Made by a program: the position numbers and the translations under genes | The notes under the pieces: model-generated | Databases searched by the model: none | Told to the model about the DNA's origin: nothing | What the model saw: only the letters and a program-made list of their open reading frames with translations | Origin: Funneliformis mosseae | Taxonomy: Eukaryota > Glomeromycota > Glomeromycetes > Glomerales > Glomeraceae | Length of the DNA: 26,645 nucleotides | Direction of reading: 5' to 3' | Assembly: GCA_910592005.1 (NCBI GenBank) | Contig: CAJVPP010000757.1 | Location: forward strand, 1 to 26,645 | In this document: piece after piece, positions 1 to 12,680 of the stretch | How the letters are laid out: each line of letters starts with the position of its first letter | How positions within the stretch are numbered: position 1 is the first letter of the stretch

Positions 1-79
<79 letters not shown>

Positions 80-446
80 AAAAAAAATCAAAAAAAATCA
101 AAAAAAATATATATAAATACACCATAAAAATCCTTTCTTTTTTCCCCCTCCCTCCTATCTTCAACTTTTTTTTTCCTTACATTAATCGTTAGTTTTTGTT
201 CTATAGGTCACATTGGTAATTCTGTTATGATTATAATCACAACAAAAAAAAATGTATATATTTACGTAAGATGAAACATTCATAATATAAAAGGAGAGTT
301 CAAAAGGTCGGGAAAATGACAAAATATGTATGAATATCATTTCCTGATCATATGGTCTTATCAAATGATGTAAGACCTGCTCAAACCCAAAAGTTTTTTG
401 TTATCAATAATATTATTTATTTACCAAAACAGTTATCAAAAATTAA
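1..446. repeat. A-tract and AT-rich gene-free left edge
   Basis: The window opens with about 76 consecutive A residues followed by three short units of the form A(6-8)-TCA, then T- and C-rich low-complexity DNA. Nothing in 120-446 reads as a convincing exon; two short open frames there have no coding character. The A-tract could be a microsatellite or the A-tail of a retroelement lying outside the window. Confidence 0.6.
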
Positions 447-2611
447 TTATTCTGTTCGAAATGGTGTTGTTATATATACCCATGAAGATACCAAAAGTGA
501 ACGTTTCTCAACATCAGGTCCATGTGGATGAGAATTCAGAACAGAATCATCATTCATTACAAGCGATGCGCTGGAATGATCCGTTGACATGTTCGACTTT
601 GGTAGAGAAAGCGAAGAAGTTCTAAAATTCGGTGATGATCGACGACGTAAACTTATTTCAGATTGAGCTTGACTTCGTCTCGGTCTTGAATCATTTCCTT
701 CTTGACTTTCTTCTTCAGGTGGTGAAATGATATTAATCTTGCTGGATGACATTACTGGTAGACTCCTTCGGTTCTCCTTCAAATATTTTGAAGATTCCGC
801 ATTGCCAATACCCAACGATTCCTGAAGTTCGTATAAAAGGATCATCCTCGGGGAAGGTTGTGGTGAATCGCTACCGCTAATCGAACCATGAGTCACATGT
901 TTTGAATGAGTCACATGCTTTGAATGATCATTTTGAGATGGTAGAAGCAAACCAAGACCTTTACGTTCCGAATTATTTGGAGTGTAAGGCGTGTTATTAT
1001 TTACATTATTATTGTCTTTTTTTTCTAGGGATAAAAGTTCGGTAACTACTGTGCGAGCACGTTCTAGGTTTGCCTGCAATTTTTTATTGTTTTCTTCAAC
1101 AGGTTCAGCCAAAGGAAAATTGGATGATTGAACCGTTGTTGAATGTTTATTGTCTTTTTCGGTTGTAGGTTTTATCTTTGGATTATTTACTGATGTTTGT
1201 TTATTAATTTCACTCAAACTTGATCTTATTTCATTAGCTGTTATGGTACCATCATTACTTTTCTCTGCTGAATGATATGTGTGGATTTTTAAGTTTTTAG
1301 AGGAGTTTAATAAAACATTATCTGATATTTTACTGGATTGTTTATTATCGGAGTCTAGTGAGAAATAAGAGAGATACTCTTGATTAGAATAATGAAATGT
1401 AAATGTAAAAACGATTTAAAAAATTTAATTATAACAAACCTAATTGAGCACTTGACAAAACTCTGCTGCCTCCAATCTTCGTAGTATAATTAAGAGCATC
1501 ATTTGCATCTTGGATTAATTCATCAATCACCATACATATTCGACGGAATCGAACGTCATTATCTTTATCGATTTCTGCCAAATCGTTCTTATCAAAAGAT
1601 AATTTTTATATTATGAATAAATTCTGATGTTTTTCTTTGAAAGAAATCAGTTAACTCGTAATAACAAACATACCTCTGATAAAGAAGTCAATACTTCATC
1701 ATCAGCATCATCAACATCATCATCATCATCGGATCCATATATCGACATGAATGAGTTATTACTGAAAGTTTTATTAAAAGATATTTACAAATAAATTCTA
1801 AAAGATTCTCTCATAATAAATACATAACCAACATACATATGAAGTTTTCTTTTCAATGCTTGAATTTCTGCAGCTTGCTTTTTATTAGAAGCTTCCAATT
1901 CTACATTGAATTTCATCAATGACTTTATTGATATTTCCAAATCTTCAATCTAAACGCGATGAATTACAATGAAAAAAAAAAAATAAATTTATTAGCGTAA
2001 CCATTCGCAAGAGGAACAATTTACTTGACCTGCTGATTAAATTATTAATTTACCATATTTTGGACTAATCAGTAGGTCAAATTCAATAAATTATGTGCGC
2101 AAAAAAAAAAAAAAAAAAAAGGCAAGCATCGCATCACTTATCATAATCTATTCACCTTTCTGTTCTTCCTTGCTTCTCCTGCTTGCCTATCAGCTCGAAA
2201 AGTGTCATCAACATGGTCGACCTTTGATTTATCCGACGATGAGTTATCCGACAAGGTTCCGAGAGAAGATTTTGGACGTACTTTTGCGACGACATCCGAC
2301 TTGATTGAAGAGGTTTTGGTAAGATAACTTTTAACGCTACGTACGCTTAAGTTCGAATTTGCAGATTGACTACTGTCTTTATCGGAATCGGAGTGAAAAC
2401 CGTCGTCAGATCTAGATTTCTCGTTATCTTGTAATCCTAGAGAATTAGCACGAGGAACGCGAGGATAAGTTGTGTGATTGACAGGCAAAGTGTTACTGCG
2501 CACAAGTGGAGGTGCCTGTTTTGGAATATCGAGCCTAGCGCTACTAGCACTTGTCTTAACTCGTGGCTTACGAACGTTGGCAGAGTTTGAACCACGATCA
2601 CGTTTCATCAT
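447..2611 (-). CDS. Ser-rich coiled-coil fungal protein, function unknown (5 exons)
   Basis: Exons on the minus strand: 2611-2156, 1949-1837, 1761-1674, 1587-1440, 1378-447. All four introns have GT..AG ends and the phases agree, giving 578 residues. The basic, Ser-rich N-terminal part (1-152) is followed by a coiled coil (about 153-189), an acidic run of Asp residues (201-212), a short conserved-looking helical block (about 232-263, ending GGSRVL) and a long Ser/Asn-rich disordered tail. The coiled coil, acidic patch and GG-R-VL block recall a family of uncharacterised conserved ascomycete proteins; this is from memory and not confirmed. The start at 2611 is the first in-frame ATG of the open frame; an upstream first exon cannot be excluded. 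No catalytic motif was recognised. Confidence 0.72.
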
Positions 2612-4512
2612 CAGTTTCTCTTCTTTTAAAACTTTTGTTCGGTGGTTAGCTATATCGTACCGTTGGACTTTCACCAAAGGTACTTGTAATATATACACGT
2701 ATGAGCACTATTATTTATAACGAATTGCGGTTTTATCAAAGTTAAAGATTTGGAGCTAACAAGGGGGTAAGTTAGTTTTTTTTTTAGCACCTAAATAAAT
2801 AGGGGGGTAAACAATTAAGCAATATTTTGAACACGTTCAAGGAGAGATACAAGTTTTTGAGGGGAGGTTAGTATGATGAATCTTGACGATTATTTTTATG
2901 CCTTGCGAATATAAAGGAAAAGGTAAAGACTTGTCTAGTGAGGGAAAGAAAAAAAAGGATTACTTTGTCGTCGTATTGGATTTGAGGGGGGGTGAAAATT
3001 CGATATATAAGTTTAATATATAGGTGTAACGATAAGGTGTAAACAAAGGTAACACAATCGACATAAAGTTTATTTCATTTTTCACCTTGTTTTCACCGAT
3101 AATAGCCGTCATAATTCTGGGCAAACGATTTAAATTTACCTTGTTTGATAAGCTGCAAGCTAATAAAGTAACCCACTTTTATGACGAATTGAATTTCATT
3201 CACACCAACATTTGTATTCCCTTCCTTCTGCGCTGCAATGTACTTGACGAATAGGTGAATAGTACGATACAATCATTATCTATAACGGAAAGTGATGTAG
3301 CGAACAAATATTCTTATGTTCCTCTTTTCGCCTCACCTGTTTTGTGACCTGTCACACATTTAAACAGATGCTGCTGCGGAACGTGGTGGACTGTTCATTT
3401 TGCATATGAAAGCTTCTATTATATCCCGCGTCATTATTTCAAAGCCCATATTTTTACATGTGCCAAGATTCCTATGGTCAGGTTTTTTCCGGTGTTTATC
3501 ATAAGCCTTAACCTGATTAGCGTCCCGTATTAAAAATTTGTGATAAGTTATATTCATCATATGATGTATGTGTTGTGTAAAGTATTGTTGTAATGTCAGA
3601 ATTGAATGATTGACCATAATTTTTTTGGACGGTCATCATTGTTATTAACAGATTTCTTATTATTTTATATTTGATATGCATTAAATCAGCTACCGAACCA
3701 TTCATTCTTAAAGTAACACGAAGACATCAAAAGAAAAGTATGATTCGGTATGAAGACCTAATTTGGACGATTCTCCCATAATGTAATAATGTTTGTTCTT
3801 TATATTTTCGTTGACGTATTTTGATAATTTGCCCGACAATGATTTCGTGATATTCAGGTACGTGATCTGCAATGTTGTAAGTTCCCGCAGCTTGTGGGTG
3901 AATGTAATTCTAATTCATCATAATTTTCATTCTTTTTATTAGTTAACTCTTTATTAAAGTTCTGTATATTTTTGGGTTATTCTTTGAAGAGATCCGTTTC
4001 GGGTTTTTGGGTTTACAAAAAGAAAGAAAGACGAGAATTTAGCTTAAGGGAATAATTGAAATCTTAAAATTATTCGAGTTAGACCCATTATTTTCATTTT
4101 CATATATTTTTAATTTTTCCTATTTAAAATTTGAAAATAAAAAAAATATATTTAGTATATGATTTATTGGATTTATTAGGTAAATTATTTATGTCATATG
4201 ATGAATAAGCCGAAATCAAGTGATGGTTCAGTGGTACTATGCTTTGCACAATTTAATAATTTATGAAAATTCAGATGCAGACATTATGAAATAAAAACTA
4301 ACGGCAAAAACACGTTATATTTGAATTTAGAGTATGCTAATTTTCCCAAGTAGTTTTCAAACCTGTGAAGAGCAAGAGAGAGACGTTGTCTTGAACTCGT
4401 GTTCAGAATAGCGATTTGGAGTATAGAAAGGTTTAAGAGTTTTTGAGAAGCTATAAAAACGAGTTTAATATTAGTATTTTACCGAGAATTTATTACAAAA
4501 GTACAAATAATA
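2612..4512. other. Intergenic region between divergent genes
   Basis: About 1.9 kb between the divergent starts of the coiled-coil gene and XRN1. Short minus-strand open frames near 3360-3705 overlap each other and lack splice support or recognisable motifs. The stretch 3170-3560 is somewhat less AT-rich and could hold a 5' non-coding exon. No RNA gene or repeat was recognised. Confidence 0.5.
4452..4458 (+). promoter_or_regulatory. TATA-like box upstream of XRN1
   Basis: A TATAAAA sequence lies about 55 bp upstream of the XRN1 start codon. Position and sequence fit a core promoter element, but in AT-rich DNA this is weak evidence. Confidence 0.3.
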
Positions 4513-7500
4513 ATGGGGATTCCAAAGTTCTTTCGATGGATGAGGTAACCATTTACAGCTTTGTACTTTTCCTTAAATAAAATTTAATGTTTTCATTCGA
4601 ATTGCTCTGTCGCATCTTTTAAAATACTCTGCAATTATTCCGGTCTTTAGTGAAAGATATCCGTTGTGTAGTCAACTAATTACGGAGAACAGGTAAGAAT
4701 TTGAATGCTAACTAGAATTGTCATTTCAAATAACTTTTTTTGTTCCATAATTGTTTATCATTTTTTGCATTCTTTCGTAAAACTCCGTTTTTTAGGATTC
4801 CGGAATTTGGTACCTTTATTTTTTTTTTGTTTTTTTTTTTTTTTTTATAATTTATTTTACATTTCATATTATTCAATCATTACATAAATTGTTGACACCC
4901 TTTTTCCACGTTGTAGATAATTTATACCTTGACATGAATGGCATTATTCATCACTGTTCCCATCCAAATGATACGGATGCACATTTTCGTGTTTCCGAAG
5001 ACAAAATTTTCCTTGATATATTTAACTATATCGATCATTTATTTACCAAAATAAAACCGAAAAAACTATTTTTTATGGCCATCGATGGTATTTATTGAAC
5101 TGTTTGTCATGCGTTTACAATTATTGTAATTAAATTGTGAATCGAATTGGAAATTCGTACAGGCGTTGCTCCAAGGGCCAAAATGAATCAACAACGTGCT
5201 AGACGTTTCAGAACCGCTAAAGAATCCGCAGAAGCTGTCAAAAAAGCCGAATCTAAGGGTGAATCGTTGCCTAAAGAGGCGCCTTTTGATAGCAATTGTA
5301 TTACACCAGGTTAGATTCATTTTATGTTAAACCTTTCTTTTGAATTAAATTTGATTGGATTCTCAAATAAAGAAAGTTTTTTATTGATACGTTTGATCAT
5401 TTAGGCACATTATTTATGGAAAAACTTTCACGCCAGCTCAAATATTTTGTAAATAAGAAAGTAACAGAAGACTCGAATTGGAGAAACATTGAAATAGTAC
5501 TTTCTGGTCACGAAGTACCGGGTGAGGGAGAACATAAAATTATGGAATATATTCGTAACACGAAAGCCCAAGAGAATTACAATCCCAATGTTAGACATTG
5601 CCTTTATGGATTGGATGCTGATTTAATTATGCTTGGACTTTTAAGTCATGATCCACATTTTGCTTTACTCAGAGAAGAGGTCACTTATGGACCAAGTAGC
5701 AGAAAGAAAAAAACAGGGTACGTTGAAAAAATATATTAAATGACTCTTACGTTGCAATGTTTTCCTAAACTTTAATTTCTTAATCATTTCAAAATATCAG
5801 ACGGGTTGAATCTCAAAATTTCTACCTCATGCATTTATCATTAATGCGTGAATATTTGGATCTTGAGTTCGGAGTACTTAGGGATAATCTTCCTTTTGAA
5901 TATGATCTCGAAAGAATAATAGACGATTTTGTCTTGTTAGCATTATTTGTCGGCAACGATTTTTTACCACATTTGCCCAATCTTCATATAGCTGAAGGGG
6001 CACTTGGTTTGATGTTTCACGTGTATAAATCAGTTTTACCGGATGCCGGTAAGTTACCATAAAAAATATTTAGGTTTGCATCTTCTTCCTAAATTTTAAT
6101 CTAGTTAATATTATTCAAAGGTGGTTATATTAATGATGGAGGGAAATTAGAATTGAGCAGACTTGAGATGATATTTAAAGTATTATCTAATTTTGAAAGA
6201 AATATTTATGAAGGTAATATGGAAGATTTAAAATGGTTTAAAGGAAAGAGGAAATTTCCGGATATGTTGGAGAAAGATAAAAAAAAGAAATTAAGTATGT
6301 ATCATCTGTACGTCAATTTATGCGTGCCTAAACTTAAATCATTGAGAAAATTTTTTCAATTTAATTAGTACTAACGCCAAAACAAAGAGAAATCTATGAT
6401 CAGGTCAAAAAATTAGTAGTATCACGTTCTTCGGAATCAATTCACTTTCCTGTTGATTATCCCGCAAGAGATCGTAATTTTATACAGAATCTTGCTAAAG
6501 ACTTTGGTATCAAATGTTTATCTGGATACGATGAAGTTGCGGAAGAAAAACATTTATACGTTGAATATGGTTCAGAAGATGGGTCAGACAATGAAATGAG
6601 ACATAAGACTTTTAAGAAATATGAAGAGGCAAATATTGTTGATGATGGTGATGTCGAAGCATCTGAAGAAAGAGAAAGACAGAATGAAGAAGATAAATTT
6701 ATTAAGTGGAAGAGAGATTATTATGGAAATAAACCAAAGATTGATTATGACGATCCAGAACAGTTGGATAGAATTGTCGGTTCATATATCGAAGGATTAC
6801 AATGGGTTTTGCATTATTACTACAGGGGTGTGGCATCTTGGGGATGGTTCTATCCATACCACTACTCGCCAAAGATTTCAGATTTACATGATTTGGAGAG
6901 ATTCAATATTAATTTTGAAATTGGAAGGCCATTCAAGCCGTTTGAACAATTAATGGGTGTATTGCCCGAAGGAAGTAAAAATCTTATACCCATTCCATAT
7001 CAGGTATTATGATGTTTAATTGATTTCTTATTTATACTACTTAAGAACCAAACAGCGTACTTATTGTTGCCTTTATCCTCTTTTTATATTATTTATATTT
7101 TTTTATTTATAATATCGACAGGATTTGTTGACTAATCCTAACTCTCCAATAATAGATTTTTATCCCCAAGAATTCGAACTTGATATGAATGGTAAAAAGC
7201 AGGATTGGGAAGCGGTAGTTAATATACCATTCATTGATCAAAAAAGATTAGTCGCTGCTTTGAACGGTGAGGTTATGAAATACAAAAAAATTTCCTATTT
7301 AACTTATATATTTAAAGCGATAAAATTTTTTTTGGGGGGTATTAGACAAGGAAGACGAATTGTCCGAAGAAGAAAAGCAAAGGAATAGTTTTGGTGACAG
7401 CCTTTTGTTTACATATGATCCAAGTCTGGACGAAAATTACCCTTCTTCATTACCAGGTTTTTTTCAAAGTATATATCTTCGTTAAATAAATTTTGCATAT

Positions 7501-10311
7501 ATTTCATGTTATCATACGTATTATTACAATCATAACAACAATTGTAACTTGCTATATTCAGACATTGAACATTGTAATTGTCGTACTGAACCTTATCATC
7601 TCCCAACTTTGGATGGTCTGAAGCTTTTAAAAGGGCTTTGTAACGGAGCTCGATTGGGGGTTGAAGCAATGGCTGGTTTCCCATCATTGCAAACACTTCG
7701 ATATGATGCGAAACTTGCACAACATGGAGTTAATGTTTTTAATTCAGAGAGCAAGCATGTTTTAAATTTTTTAAATACTCTCTTTTTTGAATCTATTTCA
7801 TATCAGCAAATAACAATCACGTCATTCAAACGTTATATAGAAACGAAACTATGGTTATTACATTAATTAATCAATTTGCAGATATGTCAACTGATGATTT
7901 GGCTCGTGAAAAACTTGGCAAGAGGATATTTGTTGGTATGTTATACTATGAATTTAATACAAATCTTTCATTTAATTTTAATCATTCTTGTTTATTGTCA
8001 TTAGGTTGGCCTTTTCTTCAAGAGGGAACATTACAAGCTATATCTGATGAAACCTTTAAATACGTGTGGTACACACCACCCAATGGGCAATCTTATGTTG
8101 ACAAATATCCCCATAAACAAGAAGATTGGCGACGGAAGGCCGATAAATGCGAACAAGTGTATAGTAAAAGATATGGGACAGTAACTGGAACAGTGGATGT
8201 TATTGCTCATGTTTCGGTGCTTAAAGGTATATAATAATTAATTATTTGATAATTATGATTATATATACTAATGTATATTCCAAAATTAAAAGGTATGAAA
8301 AGATTGCAAAGTGGCGCTTTAGTTAAAGAATATGCTAACGCTGGGGAGGAGATCGATTATGCAATGCAAACGACAGTGGATGGTGTTGAATGTGAGGATC
8401 CTAGATATAAAGAAAAACCTGCTATTTCATTAGCCGAGGAGTTTCCAATTGAAACTCGACTATTTTATTTGGGTAGTCCTTATTATGGAAGTCCTGGAAT
8501 CATAATTCAACATACTGATAAGTTCCTGTCCGTAAAGATGGTAAGTACTTGTGAGTTCTTTAAATATCTTTAATATCTTTAAATATTCGTGGTTTTTTCT
8601 TTAATTTTAAAGTTTTCTTTAGATTGTTGATAAAAATTATCAAAAAGAACCAGATTTCGGTCCAGAAATTGCAAGAAAATTTTCTAGTCGGACCAAATAC
8701 CTTCCTTCATATGCCGTTGCTAAAAAATTGGGTATGACTGGTTTAACTTTAAGCAAATTGACTGCCAGTTTGCATGTTAGTTGTAAATCAACCGATCAGC
8801 GTATCAATCTTGGCCTTAATTTAAAATTTGAGGCAAAGAAACAAAAGGTATTGGGATATACCAGGAAGACCAAAGATTCTTGGGAGTATAGCGAAAGAGC
8901 AATGCGCATTTTGGCAGAATATAAGGTTCGTCATCAACAATGAACATTTTTTGTTTGCTAAATTTTTATGCTTGTTTGAATCACTAAATTAATTAATCAT
9001 TGATTACTATTTCCTAAATCTTATAGGATAAATTCCCAGAATTTATTCAAGCTTTAGAACATAAGCATAAAGATGGTAATTATACATATTATTCCAATAA
9101 CTTGCGTAAAGTATTCTTTTGATTCTAACATGTATTTGCATAGAAATATATACTGCAGAAGACTTTTATCCCAAAGAAGAAGCCGTGTCCAAAATCCATG
9201 CTATCAAGGATTGGCTTAGAACCGTTGAAGTAAGGGATTTTGAAAAGGTATCATTGGATGCAGAGCAATTAGATAAGGTAAAGAAAGTTACTCTCCGTGC
9301 TATATCTTAATTTTTTTTTCTAGTGGTTGTATTGTACGAGTCTAAAATGATTTATTAATATAGGAAGCGATAAAAGATATAGAAAAAGCAGCTGATGAGT
9401 TTCTTGAACAACGTAAACTCACTAAAATTGAAGTTAAAAAATTATTGCGACATGTAAATAAATTATTTTTATTTTTATTATCTATTCCATGATCTAATAA
9501 ACTTAATTAACAACTTTTCCCCCTCCTCTTTTTTTTTTTTTTAAAAAAAAAAATCAAATAAAGCAATTATTAAAACCATCTCATGCATCAACGATATTGC
9601 AAAACCAAAATTTCAACCTCGGTGATCGAGTCGTTTTTGTTAAAGACACCGGAAGTGTACCCATCGCATCAAAAGGTACAATCGTTGGAATTGAAAAAAC
9701 CAATATCGATGTGGTCTTTGATACCACGTTTATGAGTGGGTCCACGTTAAGCGATAGGTTAGTTATTTATTCTTTATTATTACTTGAATCGAAACAAATT
9801 GTAATATGATTTAATTTTCCATAGATGTTCAAATTATCGAGGAATGACCGTTCCTTCTAACTCTTTACTTAACTTGTCAAGGCCACAATTCCTTGATCGT
9901 CATCCAAATAATGGAAATGGTGGTGGATCAAGACATGGATCAAGTTCTTATTATCAATCGACAGTTCAAAATGGACATAATATGTTTCATAATTCATACC
10001 CTCATTATAATTCCTACTCGAATCGTGGAAGTGGTAGAGGCGTTGTGCATTCTTCGAATAATCACCCTACGAATGGTTCATATCATCGTCCTCGTGGATC
10101 GAATGGTTACATATCAACGCATCAAAATCGATCACGTTCAGCTGGTTCACAATCTTCTACAAAATATATAGGAGGAGCCGTTGTTTATCGTGGCTTTAAT
10201 GGTAATTCAAGAGGTTCAAATGGGAACGGTTCTTTATTTAGAGGTCGTGGAGGACATTTTGGTAATGGTTTACCATCACGAGGGCGTGGAAGAGGTGATG
10301 GGAAAACATAA
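4513..10311 (+). CDS. XRN1: 5'-3' exoribonuclease XRN1/Kem1 (21 exons, complete)
   Basis: Degrades decapped 5'-monophosphate mRNA in the cytoplasm, the main 5'-3' mRNA decay route. Exons: 4513-4544, 4651-4692, 4796-4809, 4917-5087, 5163-5309, 5405-5717, 5801-6048, 6121-6294, 6369-7003, 7122-7266, 7346-7456, 7562-7750, 7807-7935, 8005-8226, 8293-8540, 8623-8925, 9027-9075, 9144-9277, 9364-9453, 9564-9757, 9825-10311. Phases agree throughout, giving 1,358 residues, close to S. pombe Exo2 and shorter than budding yeast Xrn1. It begins [15 protein letters not shown]. Catalytic acids are D35 (YLDMNG), D86, E176 and E178 (GEGEH), D206 and D208 (LDADL) and D293 (GNDFLP). A charged linker lies within the residue 381-592 exon, PAZ/Tudor-like and SH3-like regions follow (for example [11 protein letters not shown] near 1197), and the tail is Gly/Ser/Asn-rich with RGRG motifs. 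Oddities are a 14-nt exon 3 and an apparent GC-AG intron after exon 12. Confidence 0.96.
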
Positions 10312-10915
10312 AAAGAGAGAATCAGACAATAGAATATCATATTAAAATCAAATTTTTTATTATTATAAAAAAATACACTGGTTGCCTTTGATCACAAATT
10401 ATTGGTTATCAAAATCTTCGCACTTGTTCTTAATTTGCTTTATATATGAAAATTGATATCATATCATCATTCTTGATCTCTGTTTGTTGGTATAGAAATC
10501 ATAAAAAATTAGCTTAGTATTACTTTATTATGAAAATTTATTAACTTAAATTATCCATTGGATCAATTTATTATAATTTTTGACAAATTTTATTCAAATA
10601 AAATATTTTAAACGAAATTTTTTAATCTACCATATAATAAAATTCGGAATAGTTGATGGTTATCGAAATCAATAAAACAACAGTACCACAAAAAATTTCC
10701 TTTCGTTACTATATTGTATTTGAAGGTAAATGCGACATGATAATTTTTTCGTGTTTATACTTCGGAAGTTAATTTTTTTACGGGCCTTGTTTTACCTTTT
10801 TTTCTCAAAGGATTTTGTAACAATGGCATTCTTTTATACATTTTACATTACGCTTATTCGCTTTTAATGTTTTACATTGCGTTCGTTCGATCATCATCCA
10901 TCACTCCGTTCGATT

Positions 10916-11011
10916 ACAATTCATTCATTCAATTCAACTCAATTCAATTCATTCATTCATTACGTTTACATTCTTTACATTTCCTATTTTCATTCTCTTA
11001 CATTCATTCAT
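10916..11011. repeat. Degenerate ATTCA simple-sequence repeat
   Basis: The stretch is built from irregular ATTCA, TTCAATTC and CATT units. It keeps two forward frames open and so produces spurious Ser/Phe/Ile-rich open frames. It is probably non-coding. Confidence 0.6.
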
Positions 11012-11039
11012 TTAATTGTCGCTCATTCGCAAGAAAAAC

Positions 11040-11367
11040 TTATCTTGAAAAAAAAAACCCCTCACGTACATGTCTTGAAGACGAACACTGAAGATTTAGA
11101 TTTTTTAAAGCGCGTGAAGATCAACTAAAACCTTTCGTTCTTTTTCAATATATTTTGTATAATCAACATTCATGTTGCTTACTAATATCTGCAAAAAGAA
11201 CGTATTAGTTTAAGGTGAACACTTCTGGGATTGAAAAGGAGCTCGGATCTAGATTTATTTTATTGACGAAAGCGATCAACCTTCTGGAAGATCCAATGAT
11301 TACCTTTCATCAAATTAAGATTATTTTTCGCAAGTATTGCAAATACTATATCTCCCAGAATCTTTGA
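11040..11367 (+). CDS. Possible small two-exon gene, function unknown
   Basis: Two coding-like segments join in frame. The first ends with TNTEDLDFLKR at 11113. The second, 11215-11367, encodes 50 residues from VNTSGIEKELGSRF to a TGA stop. The 101-bp gap has GT and AG ends and contains a TACTAAT branch-point-like sequence near 11180. No ATG is visible upstream in the first segment, whose frame runs back into the ATTCA repeat, so the start is unknown and this may be a gene fragment or chance. No family was recognised. Confidence 0.25.
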
Positions 11368-11555
11368 AAAAAAGACGAAGTTGTAAATGTAAATTAAAGT
11401 AAATGATATATATATGCATTATGAAAATGAATATCTTATTTGATTGTATTTATTATATTTGAAATGAATTTTTTTTTTTTTTTTTGTCATGAGGAATACA
11501 ATACTCGTAGTGTAATGCTACTTTCTTATCCATTATCACCTCTTTTCAATTATGT

Positions 11556-11565
11556 ATCACGTGAT
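11556..11565. promoter_or_regulatory. ATCACGTGAT palindrome (copy 1)
   Basis: A perfect 10-bp palindrome with an E-box core (CACGTG), about 350 bp upstream of the SRPBCC gene start. Exact copies occur at 19067 and 25751, also upstream of genes. A binding site for a bHLH-type regulator is possible; this is inference. Confidence 0.4.
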
Positions 11566-11913
11566 AAGCAAAACTTGAAATAAAGTTTCAAATTCCACAA
11601 TCGGAAACTACTGACCGCGTAACCATAATTTCATGCATAGAAGTTCCCATGAATGACAGATGCAGCTTGAATGAGATGAGTCTTTTATTGACGTATTGAC
11701 ATTGAAATATAGGTTCACATTTTCTCTTTTTTTTTATTTTTTTTTTTAACCCCTAAGTTCAAGATTTTTCTTGACAACTACAAACTTTCTCCTAAATACT
11801 CTTTTCTTTTCTCAGTGTTTATCAATTAACAAAAAATCCTTTTAAAAAAAATAGACCAATATATTATCGCGCGTCATTTTTACATTTTTTTCTTATAGTT
11901 TACACGTAATAAA

Positions 11914-12680
11914 ATGTTTCCAATGTCAGATCTTCCATCCACTTTAGACTTCATTTCACACCGTCTTTCTACTCTCTTGTCTTCCTTATCTCCTTCCTCA
12001 GTAATACATACTCTCTTGTTGCTTGTTGTAGTACCTGTCCTTGTAATGATAGGTAATTTCTTAATACCCAAAGACCACGTGTGCAGCCGAACTGCAGAAT
12101 ATGCTCAACCAAACAGTAAACTTTGGAATGCTATAGTGGAGTTTGGAGCTTACCCACGATGGAGGTCCAATATAACAAGAGTTGAAACCAACCCACCGGG
12201 ACATATCCCACCTGACGGATTTGAGTGGTTTAGGGAATTCTCACCACGCGGCGACATGAACATGAAATTCCGCGTAATAGAACGTTTGGAAGGCAAATTA
12301 TTAAAAAGAGAGGTATTCTTTTTTATTAGAAAGGTATCAATTTTATAAGATAATATTTATCTCTCTTTTTTTTTTATGATTAGATTGTACGTGAAGGAGG
12401 AGTTCATTTCAGTGGTAGTTGGACCATTGAACTTGAATCGACAGGCGAAAACTCTACAAGGGTGACCATCACCGAAAAGGCTAGGGTTCATAAAGCTTTA
12501 TATAAAGTCATGGGATTGATTATTGGATATAATAAGATAATTGATCTATTTCTAATGGATCTTGGTGCAAAATTTGATCAGCAAGTAATAATCACGGATT
12601 CAATGAAAGTCCAAGCTTCTGGTGAAAAGATCAGAGAAAAATCGAGGAAATCAAGTAATAAAATGGTTCTCGAAGAATGA
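11914..12680 (+). CDS. Membrane-anchored SRPBCC/START-like protein (2 exons)
   Basis: Exons 11914-12312 and 12384-12680 join in phase 0 (donor GTATTC, acceptor TAG), giving 231 residues. A hydrophobic segment at about 30-51 (IHTLLLLVVVPVLVMIGNFL) looks like a signal anchor. The rest matches the polyketide-cyclase/SRPBCC pattern: a helix after SKLWNAIVEFGAYPRWRSN, a W-R-E-like strand (GFEWFREF), a strand pair around GGVHFSGSWTIELES, and a final long helix ending with ALYKVMGLIIGY and a Leu-Asp-Leu motif. Such domains form a hydrophobic cavity that binds lipids or other small hydrophobic ligands; the ligand here is unknown. The C-terminus is Lys/Ser/Glu-rich. The only other in-frame ATG nearby, at residue 4, would remove just three residues. 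Confidence 0.82.

Larger units (their letters stand above)
10312..11913. other. Intergenic region with ATTCA-type repeats
   Basis: About 1.6 kb between XRN1 and the SRPBCC gene. The first 500 bp are AT-rich 3' flank. Positions 10910-11030 are rich in short TTCATTCA/TTCAATTC repeats. Positions 11040-11367 contain a possible small spliced gene, listed separately. The rest is T-tracts and the palindrome at 11556. No RNA gene was recognised. Confidence 0.5.

Noticed and set aside
3360..3705. Two overlapping minus-strand open frames, one with an N-terminus-like stretch MNSPPRSAAAS
   Set aside because: No acceptor/donor pair keeps frame with the gene at 2611, the composition is not coding-like, and the frames overlap each other.
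10867..11091. Ser/Phe/Ile-rich open frames on the plus strand
   Set aside because: They arise from the ATTCA simple repeat, which leaves several frames open; no start codon is credible.
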